Shown here piece by piece: positions 47,922 through 59,053 of a stretch of 64,000 nt of DNA (the stretch's first letter is position 1; each line of letters opens with the position of its first letter). The DNA is from Neckera pumila (taxonomy: Eukaryota > Streptophyta > Bryopsida > Hypnales > Neckeraceae). The notes beneath the pieces are model-generated. The model searched no databases, was not told where the DNA came from, and saw nothing but the letters and a program-made list of their open reading frames with translations. The position numbers were made by a program, and so were the translations under genes. Location of the stretch: assembly GCA_963969595.1 (NCBI GenBank), contig OZ018413.1:14621711-14685710 (forward strand), written 5' to 3'.

Positions 47922-48919
47922 CATTAGAAGAAATTTGGGCCCTCCAAGAGCCCTCTAGAATGGACTTGATTAGGGACCTTAATTTGATTTAAATGTGTAC
48001 TTTTTAAGGAAGGAAGGATAATTTTCCCTATGTCCACCCATTTTTTACATTATGATGTATACAAAGTTGCATGCCTTTTAATGGACAATGAAAAATTAGT
48101 GCTTTTTTCATTCAAATTTTTAGTACATTGAAAGAAAACTTTATATAAAAAGGACAAATTTGGAGCAGCTAAGTACTAATGATTCATGATGTTTCCACAA
48201 TGAAAATGTTTTTTATTGGACAACAAGACATTAGGTACTTCTTGTCATTTGAGTCTTTAGTACTATAAATGAATTCTTTATTTTTAGAAGATCATGGGTA
48301 CTTAATGTTCACTAGTGTGACCCTATGCCGTTGGCCCAATTTTCATCTACTCCCGATTCCATTCCTGGTTCTACTTCCGATTCTACTCCCAGTTCTACTC
48401 CCGGTTCCACTCCCAGTACCAAGAACGCCACCAAAATCAAAGTAAAAGTAATTTTCTAATTTTTTAATCAATAAATACTTTGAAATTCAATAACTTTTGC
48501 ACCACCACTCCAAACGCCACGAAACCAAGCCGGTGCACCCCTCCTCGGCAAGAGCTTTCCGACGATACCAAGCACGCGGCCGGGGGATGCATGGTCAAGA
48601 AGTTGTCCACGCTACAAACAAAACAAACAAACAAACAAACAAACAGCCTCATTTAAGGTATTGATGATGTTTGTACAATGAATTGTGTCTTATTTGACAA
48701 TAAGACATTACAATAGGTACCTTTTGTCGTTCAAGTCCTTGGTACTATAAGTGAATTCTTTATTTTAAAAAGGTCATAGGTACTTGATGAAATTCATACA
48801 AGGTAGTGACACAATTTGGTACATATTTGTGTACTTGGGCTAGCATCTCAAGCTTTCAATAAATAGCTTTGCATGTCAATTCTTGAGGGGCTCTTTGAGG
48901 GTTCAAAATTTTTCTAATG
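47922..48919. mobile_element. CATTAGAG-family element, 998 bp, carrying an insertion
   Basis: The left end is CATTAGAAGAAATTTGGGCC and the right end inverted is CATTAGAAAAATTTTGAACC, followed by CCTC/GAGG subterminal sequence. The interior contains two direct copies of a segment of about 125 bp (48181-48305 and 48656-48790). Between them lies the (CAAA)n-tailed repeat at 48385. Confidence 0.6.
48385..48648. repeat. Dispersed repeat with (CAAA)n tail
   Basis: TACCAAGAACGCCACCAAAAT through CCAAACGCCACGAAACCAAG to a tail of about seven CAAA units. The same sequence, more than 80% alike by eye, lies at 63770-64000 and ends in the same tail. A 3' microsatellite tail suits a SINE or the 3' end of a LINE. 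No pol III boxes were found. Confidence 0.6.
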
Positions 48920-48933
48920 ATAGATGAAAGAAT

Positions 48934-50265
48934 TTAACCCCTAAAGGACCATTGTTCCTTTGGGAGACAAACGGGAATTTTGGGCAGGTACCTACGGGCT
49001 AAAATTTTTTTCTTAATTTTTTTGGAACTTTTTTGAAGAAAATTTTTTTATGAGGTTTGTGGAAATAGAAAATTTTCTCAATCGGTGCCTGAGAACAAAA
49101 TTCATGATCCAAACAGCTTGAAACTTGAAAAGAGGGGGAAAAGGGGCAGTAAAAAAAATTTCAAAAATTTTAATTAATTTTTTTTTCTCATAGATTATAT
49201 TTTTGTCTATTTAGAAAGCTTTGATTCATTCCACTTGGATTTGTTATGAGAAAGTTATAAACATTCTTGTTTTTTGGGCAATTAAAGCATCTTCTTGAAA
49301 AAATAACTTATAGGTTTCATTTCTGAATGCAATTTTTACAATTTTTCATATAGGAAAATTCCTTATGGTTTTATTTTATTGCTCAAACAATCTCATTATT
49401 GGGATTTGTGCATTTTAATTCCATTTTAGAGATATTAATAATTTAGATTTTCCTTCTATCTTGCACCTACTTCTACTTAACAATTTCTTGAAGTATGAAA
49501 ATTAAGGTTTTTTTCATGTCTTTTCTGTTTTCAAACTTTCAACTCAATTCTCCACTATAAACATTCAAAGCTCAGAACTCTGTAAGGTAGGAGGCTCTGA
49601 AACTAACCATTTAAGGGCTGGTTTGCCTTTTTCATGTGGTTCCTTGGATAGGAATATTTTTAGCTCATTTTTCAAAGAAAGAGAAATAGATGAGGAATCT
49701 AACACAAGTTGTTTCATATTTTTTGAAGCATTTTTGAATTAGTTATGAATTTTCAAATGAGATGTGTTGTAGGTCCCTATTTATAACCCTAGGCCTTCCA
49801 TGAACCGTTCACTTGCAATTCTAAAGAAAGATGGCAAAAGCAAAGAGAATGATTGGCTTTTGCAATTGATAATGCTTTTTTCCTTGATTCATTCAATGAC
49901 TATAGCGTTCATTTTTAGAACCACTTCATTCACAACCATTTAAAGGAGCGGTTTTTAGTGCCCGTGCAATTTCAGAGCCTCCTACCTTAGTGCAAAATAT
50001 TAAAATTAAGAAGGTTCAAAGTCAAATCTAGTCCCGCAATGTGTTGAAAAACTTGGTTTTTTCACTTTGAATGCAGATATCTTGGAATTTGGGCAATCAA
50101 AAATTCTGAAATTTTTTCCACACATTCTCATACTAGTTAGGTGTAAGATCCTATGGTTAGATATGCAAAAAAAACAATTTTCAAAATTTCTTACTCTTTG
50201 CCATAGAAATGACAATTTTGAGTGTTTTTTGGCTGGAAAAAAGGCCTTGGTCCTTTAAGGATTAA
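48934..50265. mobile_element. TTAA element, 1332 bp including a nested insertion
   Basis: It starts TTAACCCCTAAAGGACCATT and ends TTGGTCCTTTAAGGATTAA. Removing the nested element 49585-49987 leaves about 927 bp, the family's usual length. Confidence 0.85.
49585..49987. mobile_element. Stowaway-like MITE nested in the TTAA element
   Basis: The element is 403 bp with an 18-bp perfect inverted repeat (AGGTAGGAGGCTCTGAAA). TA lies on both sides (49583-49584, 49988-49989). The sister copies have uninterrupted TGTAGTGCAAA at the same place, giving the empty site directly. Confidence 0.85.
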
Positions 50266-50492
50266 GGTTTGAGCATAGATTAAAAAAATATAGAGACTAT
50301 AATGTACCATGTTGAAGAAAGCAAATTTATACAAATGGAACATCACACCGAATTGTAAATTGGACCAATTTAGAATCAAGTTAAGACCTAGATTTAAAAG
50401 GTGGATAATTTTGCCCTTGGAGTAAGAAAACTACTTGGTGCTAGTCACCATTATCTATGGCCTTCAATTAGTAAGATCAATAAAAAAAAAAC

Positions 50493-52925
50493 TTACACCA
50501 ATGAAGTAGGTGAAGGTGCAATTGAAGTACCCATAACTGATCTATATGAGAATTCCAACGAATGATAAAGTCCGTGGGGCTTCGTGGATGGCAATGATGG
50601 CATTAGTACCGTTGTGATCGAAGAGACATTTCCTATGTCTCGAATTTGCTGCAATAGACTATTTATTTCCCCCATAGAAGGTCGAGCCTTAGGATTGGGA
50701 AGGCAACAAAAGAGCCCCAATTGAAGCAAACTCACAATTATTGCTGTTTCAATTTCCATGTCTACATTTGCAACTAGGGATCGTCGAGTGGTGTTACAAT
50801 TCAAATGTTTAGACTTGCTTGGTGGTTGAGATGTCTCAAGCATTCTTGGATCAGCTACACTCAAGAGTGACCCACCTTCATAAGCACGCCAAACTGTAAA
50901 CAACAACACCACATCCTCAGGTTCCACGGTTTGCAAATCCAAGGGACGCCTTCCACATATCACTTCCAACACCAAGATGCCAAAACTATAAACATCCGAT
51001 TCCTTTGTAGCTTTGCTTGTGTATGGCAACTCAGGAGCCATGTAGCCAAATGTACCCGCTGCCAAAGTGGTCATCTCCAACTTGTGGTGGTCCACTAAAC
51101 GAGCAAGTCCAAAGTCTCCAACATAGGCCTTGAAATCCACATCCAGTAACACATTACTAGACTTGATGTCACGGTGCAAAATACAACTCAAGCAATCTTC
51201 ATGCAAGTATTTTAGGGCTATGCCCACCCCTTCAAGAATGGAATGCCGCATTTTCAATGATAGGACCTGTTGGCCACCATTTTTGTAAAGCCAATCATTA
51301 AGAGTTCCATTGGACATGTAATCATACACCAATAATAATTTGCCTTTCTCTTGACACCATCCTTGCAACTTCACCACATTTCGATGTCGAATTTGGCCTA
51401 AACTTGCCACTTCAGCATGAAAAAGGGTCTTGGCTTGTGGGGATTCTGACATGTTGATTTGTTTCACAGCAACCAAGACACCACCACCTGAATCAAACAT
51501 GGATTTCAACAACATCAAATTGAATTGAACTTTTTCTCAATTGAATAGTCACATCTTAATTACAAAGATTGTGTGTAAAGAGGTAACATGACTACCTAAG
51601 CTTATGAATACAATTCATGAACAAGCCTACATGTCTTGTTTGAAAAGAGCTTTTGTTGTTGTTTAGGACTACAACAATATTAGACATTGTCAAACAACGC
51701 ACGTGCAAAAGTTCTGGAGTCTACACTTCATGATTGATGTCCAAAATTCACTAGAAAATCTAATTGAAAAACACTCCTCCATCTCACCTTCCAAAGAGCC
51801 TTTGTAAACAACTCCTGATCCGCCGTGTCCGAGCACAGTCCTTTCATCAAAGTTGTCAGTTGCCTTGCACAGCTCATTATACGAGAAGACACGAGGTCCT
51901 GTGGAATAACCGAAAGCAGTGTATTTGGTGGATGGCGATGCAAATGTGAAGACGGACCAGCGAATCAACAAGGCAGCAAGCGTTCCAAACAGAACTCCTG
52001 AAGTGACACCAACCCACGTTTGGGACTTCAAATACTGAAGCATCAGTTGGAACTTGGACTCTGATATCCCGGTGCTGAAGAAGCTCCAGGACAAGAGCTC
52101 ATGCTCTTCCAAATGGTTGACATCTGAGGCTCCCGAGAACATGAGCCGCACCTCATCTCCGATCCATCTCGGAAATTTATAATTGGAAATGAGCAACAAA
52201 GGCTGGACGGGCTTGGGATTTGATCCGTTGACCATTCTGAATTCCACCGTCTGGGATGAGCTATTGAAATCAACCCAAGCAGTGAAAATTCTCCCGTTGG
52301 AGAAATACAAGCAATGCGTGTCATTACCACAGAGGTTGTGACTGTACGCTTCGACATCGTATTCATAAGCAGTGCTTCTGGAAACCCTGATGAAGTTATT
52401 GCTGGGCTCCTCGTCGCGACTTGGATTGTAATCTGTGACAAAATCGACTTGAAAGATTGGAGGAGTCAACCGAATATTTCGATTTCGAGGTACCTTGCAT
52501 GCACCGAACTGTGAAAAATGGGAGAAACTCTCCTGAAAGGTAGCCATGGGTCTGTACTGGGCAATGGCGAAAAGAAATCTGCTCCCATCCAAGGTGTTGT
52601 TAATGTTGTCCCAAGGCACGCCATGCGTGGTGAAGGTGAACGTGAAAGAGGAGCTGAAGGAAGCCACCCTCCCAGTTGCTACATTCTGAATGCGGACCGG
52701 TTTGCCATACACCAGCACTCCGCAAGACCCTCTGGAAGCAAGCGTCCTGGCACCTGCGTTGATGATGTAGGAACGATGGTCAGGGTCGTACGCAGCATCT
52801 CCAAATGTGAAGAAATCGTCATGAGGCGAGGACTTGGGGAAGGTGATTCGCGTGTTTGCAGTTGCAATTGGGTTATGGATCGCAAACAGGACGATGAGAC
52901 TAAGAACAACCGTTGTGAACAACAT
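50493..52925 (-). CDS. L-type lectin-domain receptor-like kinase
   Basis: Two exons (52925-51788 and 51487-50493) join in phase 1 to encode 710 residues. The order is: signal peptide (1 to about 23); legume-type lectin domain (about 24-270); transmembrane segment near 303-329; then a full kinase domain. The kinase has glycine loop LGHGGSGVVYKG (365-376), catalytic lysine in VAVK (388), helix-C Glu (405), HRD (484-486, followed by IKSSNVLL) and DFG (504-506). It is therefore an RD kinase expected to be active. L-type lectin receptor kinases sit in the plasma membrane and link cell-surface sensing, including pathogen and cell-wall cues, to phosphorylation inside the cell. The 300-bp intron interrupts the kinase N-lobe; many angiosperm family members are intronless. 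The ATG at 52923-52925 fits the signal peptide. The 5' end was partly duplicated upstream (53958-55060). Confidence 0.94.
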
Positions 52926-53957
52926 TGAATTAGTCACTATTTGCAATTGTAACGAATGATCTCAATGTTGCTCCCACGACACCCCCAGGACCTCCGCTCT
53001 CAATTACCACGGTACGGTGATTATTTCTGGTTCCCGGAATACCATCCAATACCGGTTTAGGGTCTAACCAATAGAAAACTTTGTGTCACTGATTTTCTCG
53101 CTAACATGCAGTAGTTGACCTGATCCCCCCGTTCCGAGAACAAATGCTAGGATCTGGACAACTTCTGATATTCAGGTCCGTTGGGAAACAAGCCAGAACA
53201 CATGCACGTGAGATCGCAGTCCTTCAAAAAAGAACTGCAGGACCACCTAACGTAATTAAGTGTGAGCGGCATGTACACGCACAACGTTCCCAACCCATCC
53301 CCAATGGCAGGATTCCCTCGATCCGTGCTCCTTTGTAGGCGCAAATCCAGTTACTGACGTTCCCAAAGACGAAGAGGACTCGCCATGCCCAGCTAGTTCA
53401 ACCGGCGAATTCGTTTTGTAGTAGTACCTCTACTTGTTGGCTGCTTCGTGGTTGCCCTCAATTAACTCTGAAAGCAATTAATGACAATCTGATCTCTGTG
53501 CTTTGAAGTCGCTAGATCGAACCTTGCATTCTGATATTACAACTTGCGCTGGCAACCTCATGACCAAGTTGGTGGTGAACTGCGACTAGCCTGAGTACTC
53601 AAACCATTTCATTTCCAAGACCGTACATACGACAATGTACGTGGCCACGTTGTGTGAGCCGGCAACTTGGAGAGTTCTCCCATATACCGCAGCCTGAGGT
53701 CACCTTAACGCACGTTATACCGTAACCTCACTAGCCTGAGGTCACCTTAGGCGCTTTTTTGCCGAATTTCTGGTTTGGCAGTTCATTTTTTTTATTAAGA
53801 AGTTATTTGGCCATTTAGAAGTCGAAATGGTCACTAGGTTCTCTAGAAGTTACAATTCTGATCATTTAGAAGTCAATTTTGGTCGGATGTTCACAAACTT
53901 TTGACTGCAGGGGTGAATATGTACTCTCTTGTTGAGAATGTAATTCATTTTTCCCAT

Positions 53958-55060
53958 TCACCAGCACTCCGCAAGACCCTCTGGAAGCAAGCGTCCTGGC
54001 ACCTGCGTTGATGATTTACAGTAGGAACGATGGTCGGGGTCTTACGCAACATCTCCAAGCGTAATCAGTGTGACTGCAGTTGCAGTTGGGTTATGGAACA
54101 CAAACAGGACGATGAGACATAGAACAGCCGTTGTGGACAACATTGAATTATATTAGTAGTCACTATTAGCGATTGTAATGAATGATCTCAATGTTGCTCC
54201 CACAACACCCCCAGGGCCTCCACTCTTATCACGGAAGGGTAATTATTTCTGGTTCCCGGATTGTCATCCAATACCGGTTTAGAGTCTTGACCAATAGAAA
54301 ACTTTGTGTCACTGATTCTCTCTCTGCCTCTAACACGCAAAAATTGACCTGATCCCCCTTTTCGAGAATAAAAAATAGAATCTGGGAAACTTGATATTCC
54401 CGTAGATCAGAAACAAGCCCGAACACATGCACGTGAGATCGCAGTCCTTGAAAAGAAACCTGCAGGACCGCCTAACGTAAGTTTGAGCGGCATGCCCAGC
54501 TAGTTCAACCGGCGAGTTCCTTTTGTAGTCAGAGTACCTCTACTAGTTGGGTGCTCCGTTGTTGCCCTCTAATGAACTCTGAAAGCAATGACAATCAGCT
54601 GATCTCTGTGCTTTGAAGTAGCAAGATCGAACCTGGCATTCTGATATTACAACTTGCGAGGGTGGCAACCTCATGACCTAGTTGGTGGTGAACTAGCTGC
54701 GTCTGGGAGTACCCAAACCATTTCATTTCCAAGCGCGTGCGACAATATATGTGGCCACGTTGTGTGAGCCGGCAACTTGGACATAACTTACCGCAGCGTG
54801 AGGTCACCTTGGGCTCATTTTTGCCGCATAATTATTTAAATTTGGAAGGGTTGGTTTGGCAGTTCATCTTTTTTTAAGAAGTTATTTGGTAAATGGTATT
54901 TATTGAATATTTTTTCTTAACTTCTAAAGAACCAATTGTCCGTTCAACATATGCAAGAAATCTCAGGTAGGACTCTACAAAGTCAATTTGGGTCGGATGT
55001 TCACAAAATTTTATTTCAAAGTGTGAATATGTACTACTCTCTTGCTGGTAATACTTCTTT
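53958..55060 (-). pseudogene. Partial tandem duplicate of the lectin kinase 5' end and promoter
   Basis: The sequence from about 52707 to 53950 (first 70 or so codons, start and upstream region) recurs head to tail at 53958-55060. The coding part keeps the ATG equivalent (54141-54143) but has a small insertion (TTACAG near 54018) and a deletion of about 60 bp, and the rest of the gene is absent. Upstream sequence is shared through GGTCGGATGTTCACAAA in both units. Confidence 0.8.
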
Positions 55061-55462
55061 TTTTCTTGATTGGTTGCTTGGATCAAAAGCTATATTGTCC
55101 AAGACTTTTGAGGAAAATTCTGGGCAATTTTGAGCACCATGTGCAAAATCCCTCCTTAGGTATGTAATTAATATAATATAGGTCAAAAAAATTAACCAAG
55201 TGCAATAATCTCACTCTAGGAAGAGCTAAAGTTTGCGCACCTTATTGTTCAAGGTCAAGTAAAAACTTTTTTTTCTAATTTCAAACACTATAATCTTTTA
55301 GTCTATGCAATTAAGGTTTCTAGATTTTTTCCAAACATACAGTAGTCTAGTACAAATAATTTGTAGGGTTGAATTTTTTTTTCATTTTTTTCTCATTGTC
55401 CTAAAAAATGGCAATTTTCAACCATTTTTGCCAAAATAATGCCTTGGCTATTTAAAAATTAA
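54917..55462. mobile_element. Decayed TTAA element, 546 bp
   Basis: It starts TTAACTTCTAAAGAACCAAT followed by TGTCCGTTCAACATATGC (shared with the 81-bp copy at 6028). It ends GGCTATTTAAAAATTAA. Part of it was carried along in the lectin kinase duplication. Confidence 0.6.
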
Positions 55463-56399
55463 CTTCTGGCAACCCTTCAAATAATCTTGGAAGTTGAATG
55501 TTTTTCTTCATTGCTTAAGAAAGTAATAGTTATGGCTTTCAATGAACTTATTACTTTTCATAATGTCTCTGCTTTGTTGTAAAGTAGAGGAATGAATTTA
55601 GATTCCGCATATGTGTAGATATGAATTAGTAGACATGTGGCATGGAATCAAGCAATACATGTATCTTTTCCAACATTTTGACATTTTTTATATTTAACTT
55701 TCTTTAAATTCAGTACAGTGGCTTATTAATGTCCAAAACCATTGAACTTCAAAAACTTTAATTATTTTCCTCAAAAGTGACCTCAAGCTACATTATACTT
55801 AGTACCAATTGAAAGCCACCGTAGCAAGCAACATGCGGATTCAAGTTTTCTTTTTCTAATTTAGAGACCTGTACGTACGTAAAAATTGATTGCTATGAAT
55901 ACTGAATAGTAATTTTTTTTTGTCTAATTTAGAGACTTGTACGTAAAAATTGCTTGCTATGAATATTGAATACTCAGTGGCAATCAATGGCGATTATTGG
56001 TGCACGTTGAATAAACTTGTCAATTACCACACAGATCCAAAAAAACGGACAACAAACATTGTCATTTACCATACAGTAACCTCACAATTCAACCACCAAT
56101 ACAATTGTGATGGTAACAAAAAATTTGTATCCACACACTGTAATGACCACACACTGTAATGACTGTACACTATGCGGTAAAGGGTTGCAAGGAATATTTA
56201 AATAGATTTGAGCTTCATTGCCTTTAAATTGCCTTAAAATTTATAGGAAGAAATCATTTTGCATTCTCTTTTCTGAAGGTGAATCTTAACAAGAAATTTA
56301 ATAATCTCACCAAATTTCGAAACATGCAAGTCTCTACATTTATGTAGAGAAAGATTTGAATTTTGTCTATGCGCTGATTGGCAAATTTACTCGACCTTC
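55463..56399. other. AT-rich intergenic stretch with tandem repeats
   Basis: A unit of about 62 bp (CTAATTTAGAGACCTGTACG through GCTATGAATACTGAATA) occurs twice at about 55856-55975. A 14-bp unit (CACACTGTAATGAC) occurs twice near 56137-56163. No gene is recognised. Confidence 0.5.
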
Positions 56400-56439
56400 T
56401 TGGCTAGTATTTGTTTCCTTCAACTGTGGATGACAATCT

Positions 56440-56680
56440 GATCTCTCTGAGGTAGGGACCTTGAATTTGGATTCATGTGCCTTCAAATTGAAACGAGCTC
56501 GCAAGGGTTGCAACCTCCGATCAAGTTATTGATGAACTCAGTGCTTCCCAGCTCAAGAGCTCACGAGCGTATGTGCACATCAAGTAAGGAGTTGCATGAG
56601 CCGGCCACTTGGGCAATACCGCAGACACAGCCATCCACAGGAATGGCACGACCGCAACGTGAGGAGTCAAATTCACTCTT
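56440..56680 (-). repeat. Third, diverged copy of the lectin kinase upstream region
   Basis: TGACAATCTGATCTCT and the motifs ATGAGCCGGCCACTTGG and ATACCGCAGAC match in order the upstream sequences at about 53480-53710 and 54590-54800, at lower identity. No lectin coding sequence follows. Confidence 0.5.
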
Positions 56681-59053
56681 TAATTCCGGGCCTTTTGTTT
56701 GCCTCAAACTCAAAGCTTACTTGTTTCATCGTCAAAATCACTAGCACATCAAACCAGCCCTCCACCAAACTCTTGCAAACATCTACTTAGAGAAAGTAAA
56801 TCAAACATCACCGCCGACCAAGGTACAGCACGTGTAAGTCCAAAGCTTGGAAAGAATGACTGCAGACGTGCCTGGAGATACATGTGCACCAGGACCTATC
56901 AGAGCATATTTTTTTGAAGCCAATTGATTAATGCGCTTTCAATTGACTTCCTATGTAAGTTGCTTGCTGTGGTGCCCCTTATTCAATAATCTTTCAGGAA
57001 CTACGTTATCCGTGTTGCTGGCTCACTCACGCAACCGATGGGCATATGAATACTATTACGCTCTTGAAAAAAGGTTTGGGTTGCCCACGACAACTGAGCC
57101 TATTTGTACCATTCAAAAAATTCTGCATGATGTGGAACATAATTAGCATTTTTGGCATGCATAATGTGGATTCCTTAAATATGAATATTGCATTTACTAG
57201 AATTCATTAGAAGACACATTTTGATGAAATCCAAGACCAAAAGAGCACACTCATTTGTCCAAATTTCAGCCTTCACGAATTTAATTACCATATTTTACAA
57301 ACAGTGTGACTTTGGTACATTAGTGTCACACGCACTAATAGGAAAAATCAGTGTAGAATTGATAGGGTGGTCGCCAGGGTGTTCGGCGTGTGGCTACGCA
57401 CCATTCATCACTCTCTATCCTGTGGCTGCTGGAGACCCGGAAATGTACCAAGTTGCAATATTCCATTGTGCAGCAACCTTGTCATACCATTAATAAGAAG
57501 ACCGGAAAGCACAAAAGCACCCCGAAGACTGCATAATCGCGCACCTCTCAAAGTTCCGGAGGAAAAAAAGAATGATATCAGAAATGTGGAAGCAGCCGTG
57601 TATTATTCATTTATTATTGTGCCAGTGGACAACAATAGCTTTTACTTTGAACTCTACGACTTGATTCCAGCCTTCTACACTTGCCAGGATACCTAAGTAA
57701 ATTGAAAGCGAACTGCATGTGATATACTCTATAAGCTAGCCGCACACACACGCCACCAGGTTACATTCACCTACTACGCACACTCCCGATCTTCCTTGGC
57801 TAGTGACTCTGGATACGCTCAATCTGAAAACCTGCTGTTAGTACCGAATACCATTGTGATGTGAAGTCAAGCTCTCTTTTAAATCCACGGGTCAGCTAGA
57901 TCATTAGAACCTACTGACAAGCACCCAATGCATATGTTTTCAATTGGATCACCCATAAGAGTGAACTTTCCAGCATACAAACCCACTGAAAAGAAGTCTA
58001 CAAAGGGTGGTACTTACTTTCGGGAAGTGCTAATCAAAACGTTACCGACAACCCGAGTCCGTTCAGAAGATGGAACATGATATCTCTGGAAATGCACATA
58101 CCTTGCGAGACATTCGTAATGACACGCTAGCAGCTTCTGCTTGACCACGTCTGGATGACACAGGAGCGTTGACCGGATGACATAGATTGTTCAGTCAAGT
58201 GCAGTATGACTAATATCATTTCCTATGCATGGCTGCATCGTACTCACCACGGAAGTGTTTTAGACAGCTACCCCTTGCGTCCCTGACCGAGGATAAAGAG
58301 TGGAATGTAAGCTGCCAGCCCATAAGCCATAACAAGAAGGAACAGCGGCAACAGCATCAGCTGCACTGCACTCTTTTTGCCCCCGACAAATTTCAACAAC
58401 AAACCAGCAGCCGGCAACTCAGCCGTGAAGATTCAGCAGTCAGCAACCACCACAGCTCAGCTCCCACACCATCAATGTGGTGTACCCCACGACCCCACTC
58501 AGCACTATCACAATACCCAAAGTGTGAACAATCCATACAAAGTCAGACTGCTTCTATAATAAGTGTTCGCACCGCTCAAAAATACACGAGTCATACCAGT
58601 TAAGTCTCAATAACATCTGTCCTAGAAGTGTTGAAAGAAAATAACACAATGATGCTCGAGTTTGTGGTGATGTGAAACTTTGGCTCACTTCCCTCAAATC
58701 TAAATGCGTCACGTCTGAAGCCAGAGTACTTGTATCACTTGCTATAATAACAAAGACCAAGCCCATTGTCCCCCATATTCAAGTGAAATATTCCCTTCAA
58801 AAACTACAAGGAAAACGAACCAGAACTGACCAGCAGAACACAATCACTCTGATGGAAACTTCCAAAGTGACCCAAATCCTGCGCTGTTCCATCACCAACA
58901 CTAGCCACTTCTTGATTTCCAAGTCCTTGACTTGTATCTGTTACGGACCTGCACAAATATCGTACCGGTAAACTGCCCAGAACCATGATACCATGAAGAT
59001 ATCGCCAATAAAACATGCTAAAAAACACCAAATTTTTAGAACCTACGTACACA
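56681..59053. other. Intergenic region and presumed 3' flank of the SC35-type gene
   Basis: Several open frames (57188-57493, 57367-57696, 58229-58603 on the + strand) lack recognisable domains, and I do not call them genes. The part next to 59054 should include the 3' untranslated region of the minus-strand SR gene. Confidence 0.4.

Noticed and set aside
52923..52946. Earlier start of the lectin kinase at 52946
   Set aside because: That codon is TTG; the first ATG in frame is at 52925 and gives a normal signal peptide.
58229..58603. 124-codon + strand open frame
   Set aside because: Low-complexity Gln/Ser/His composition, no domain, and it lies in the 3' flank of an oppositely oriented gene.
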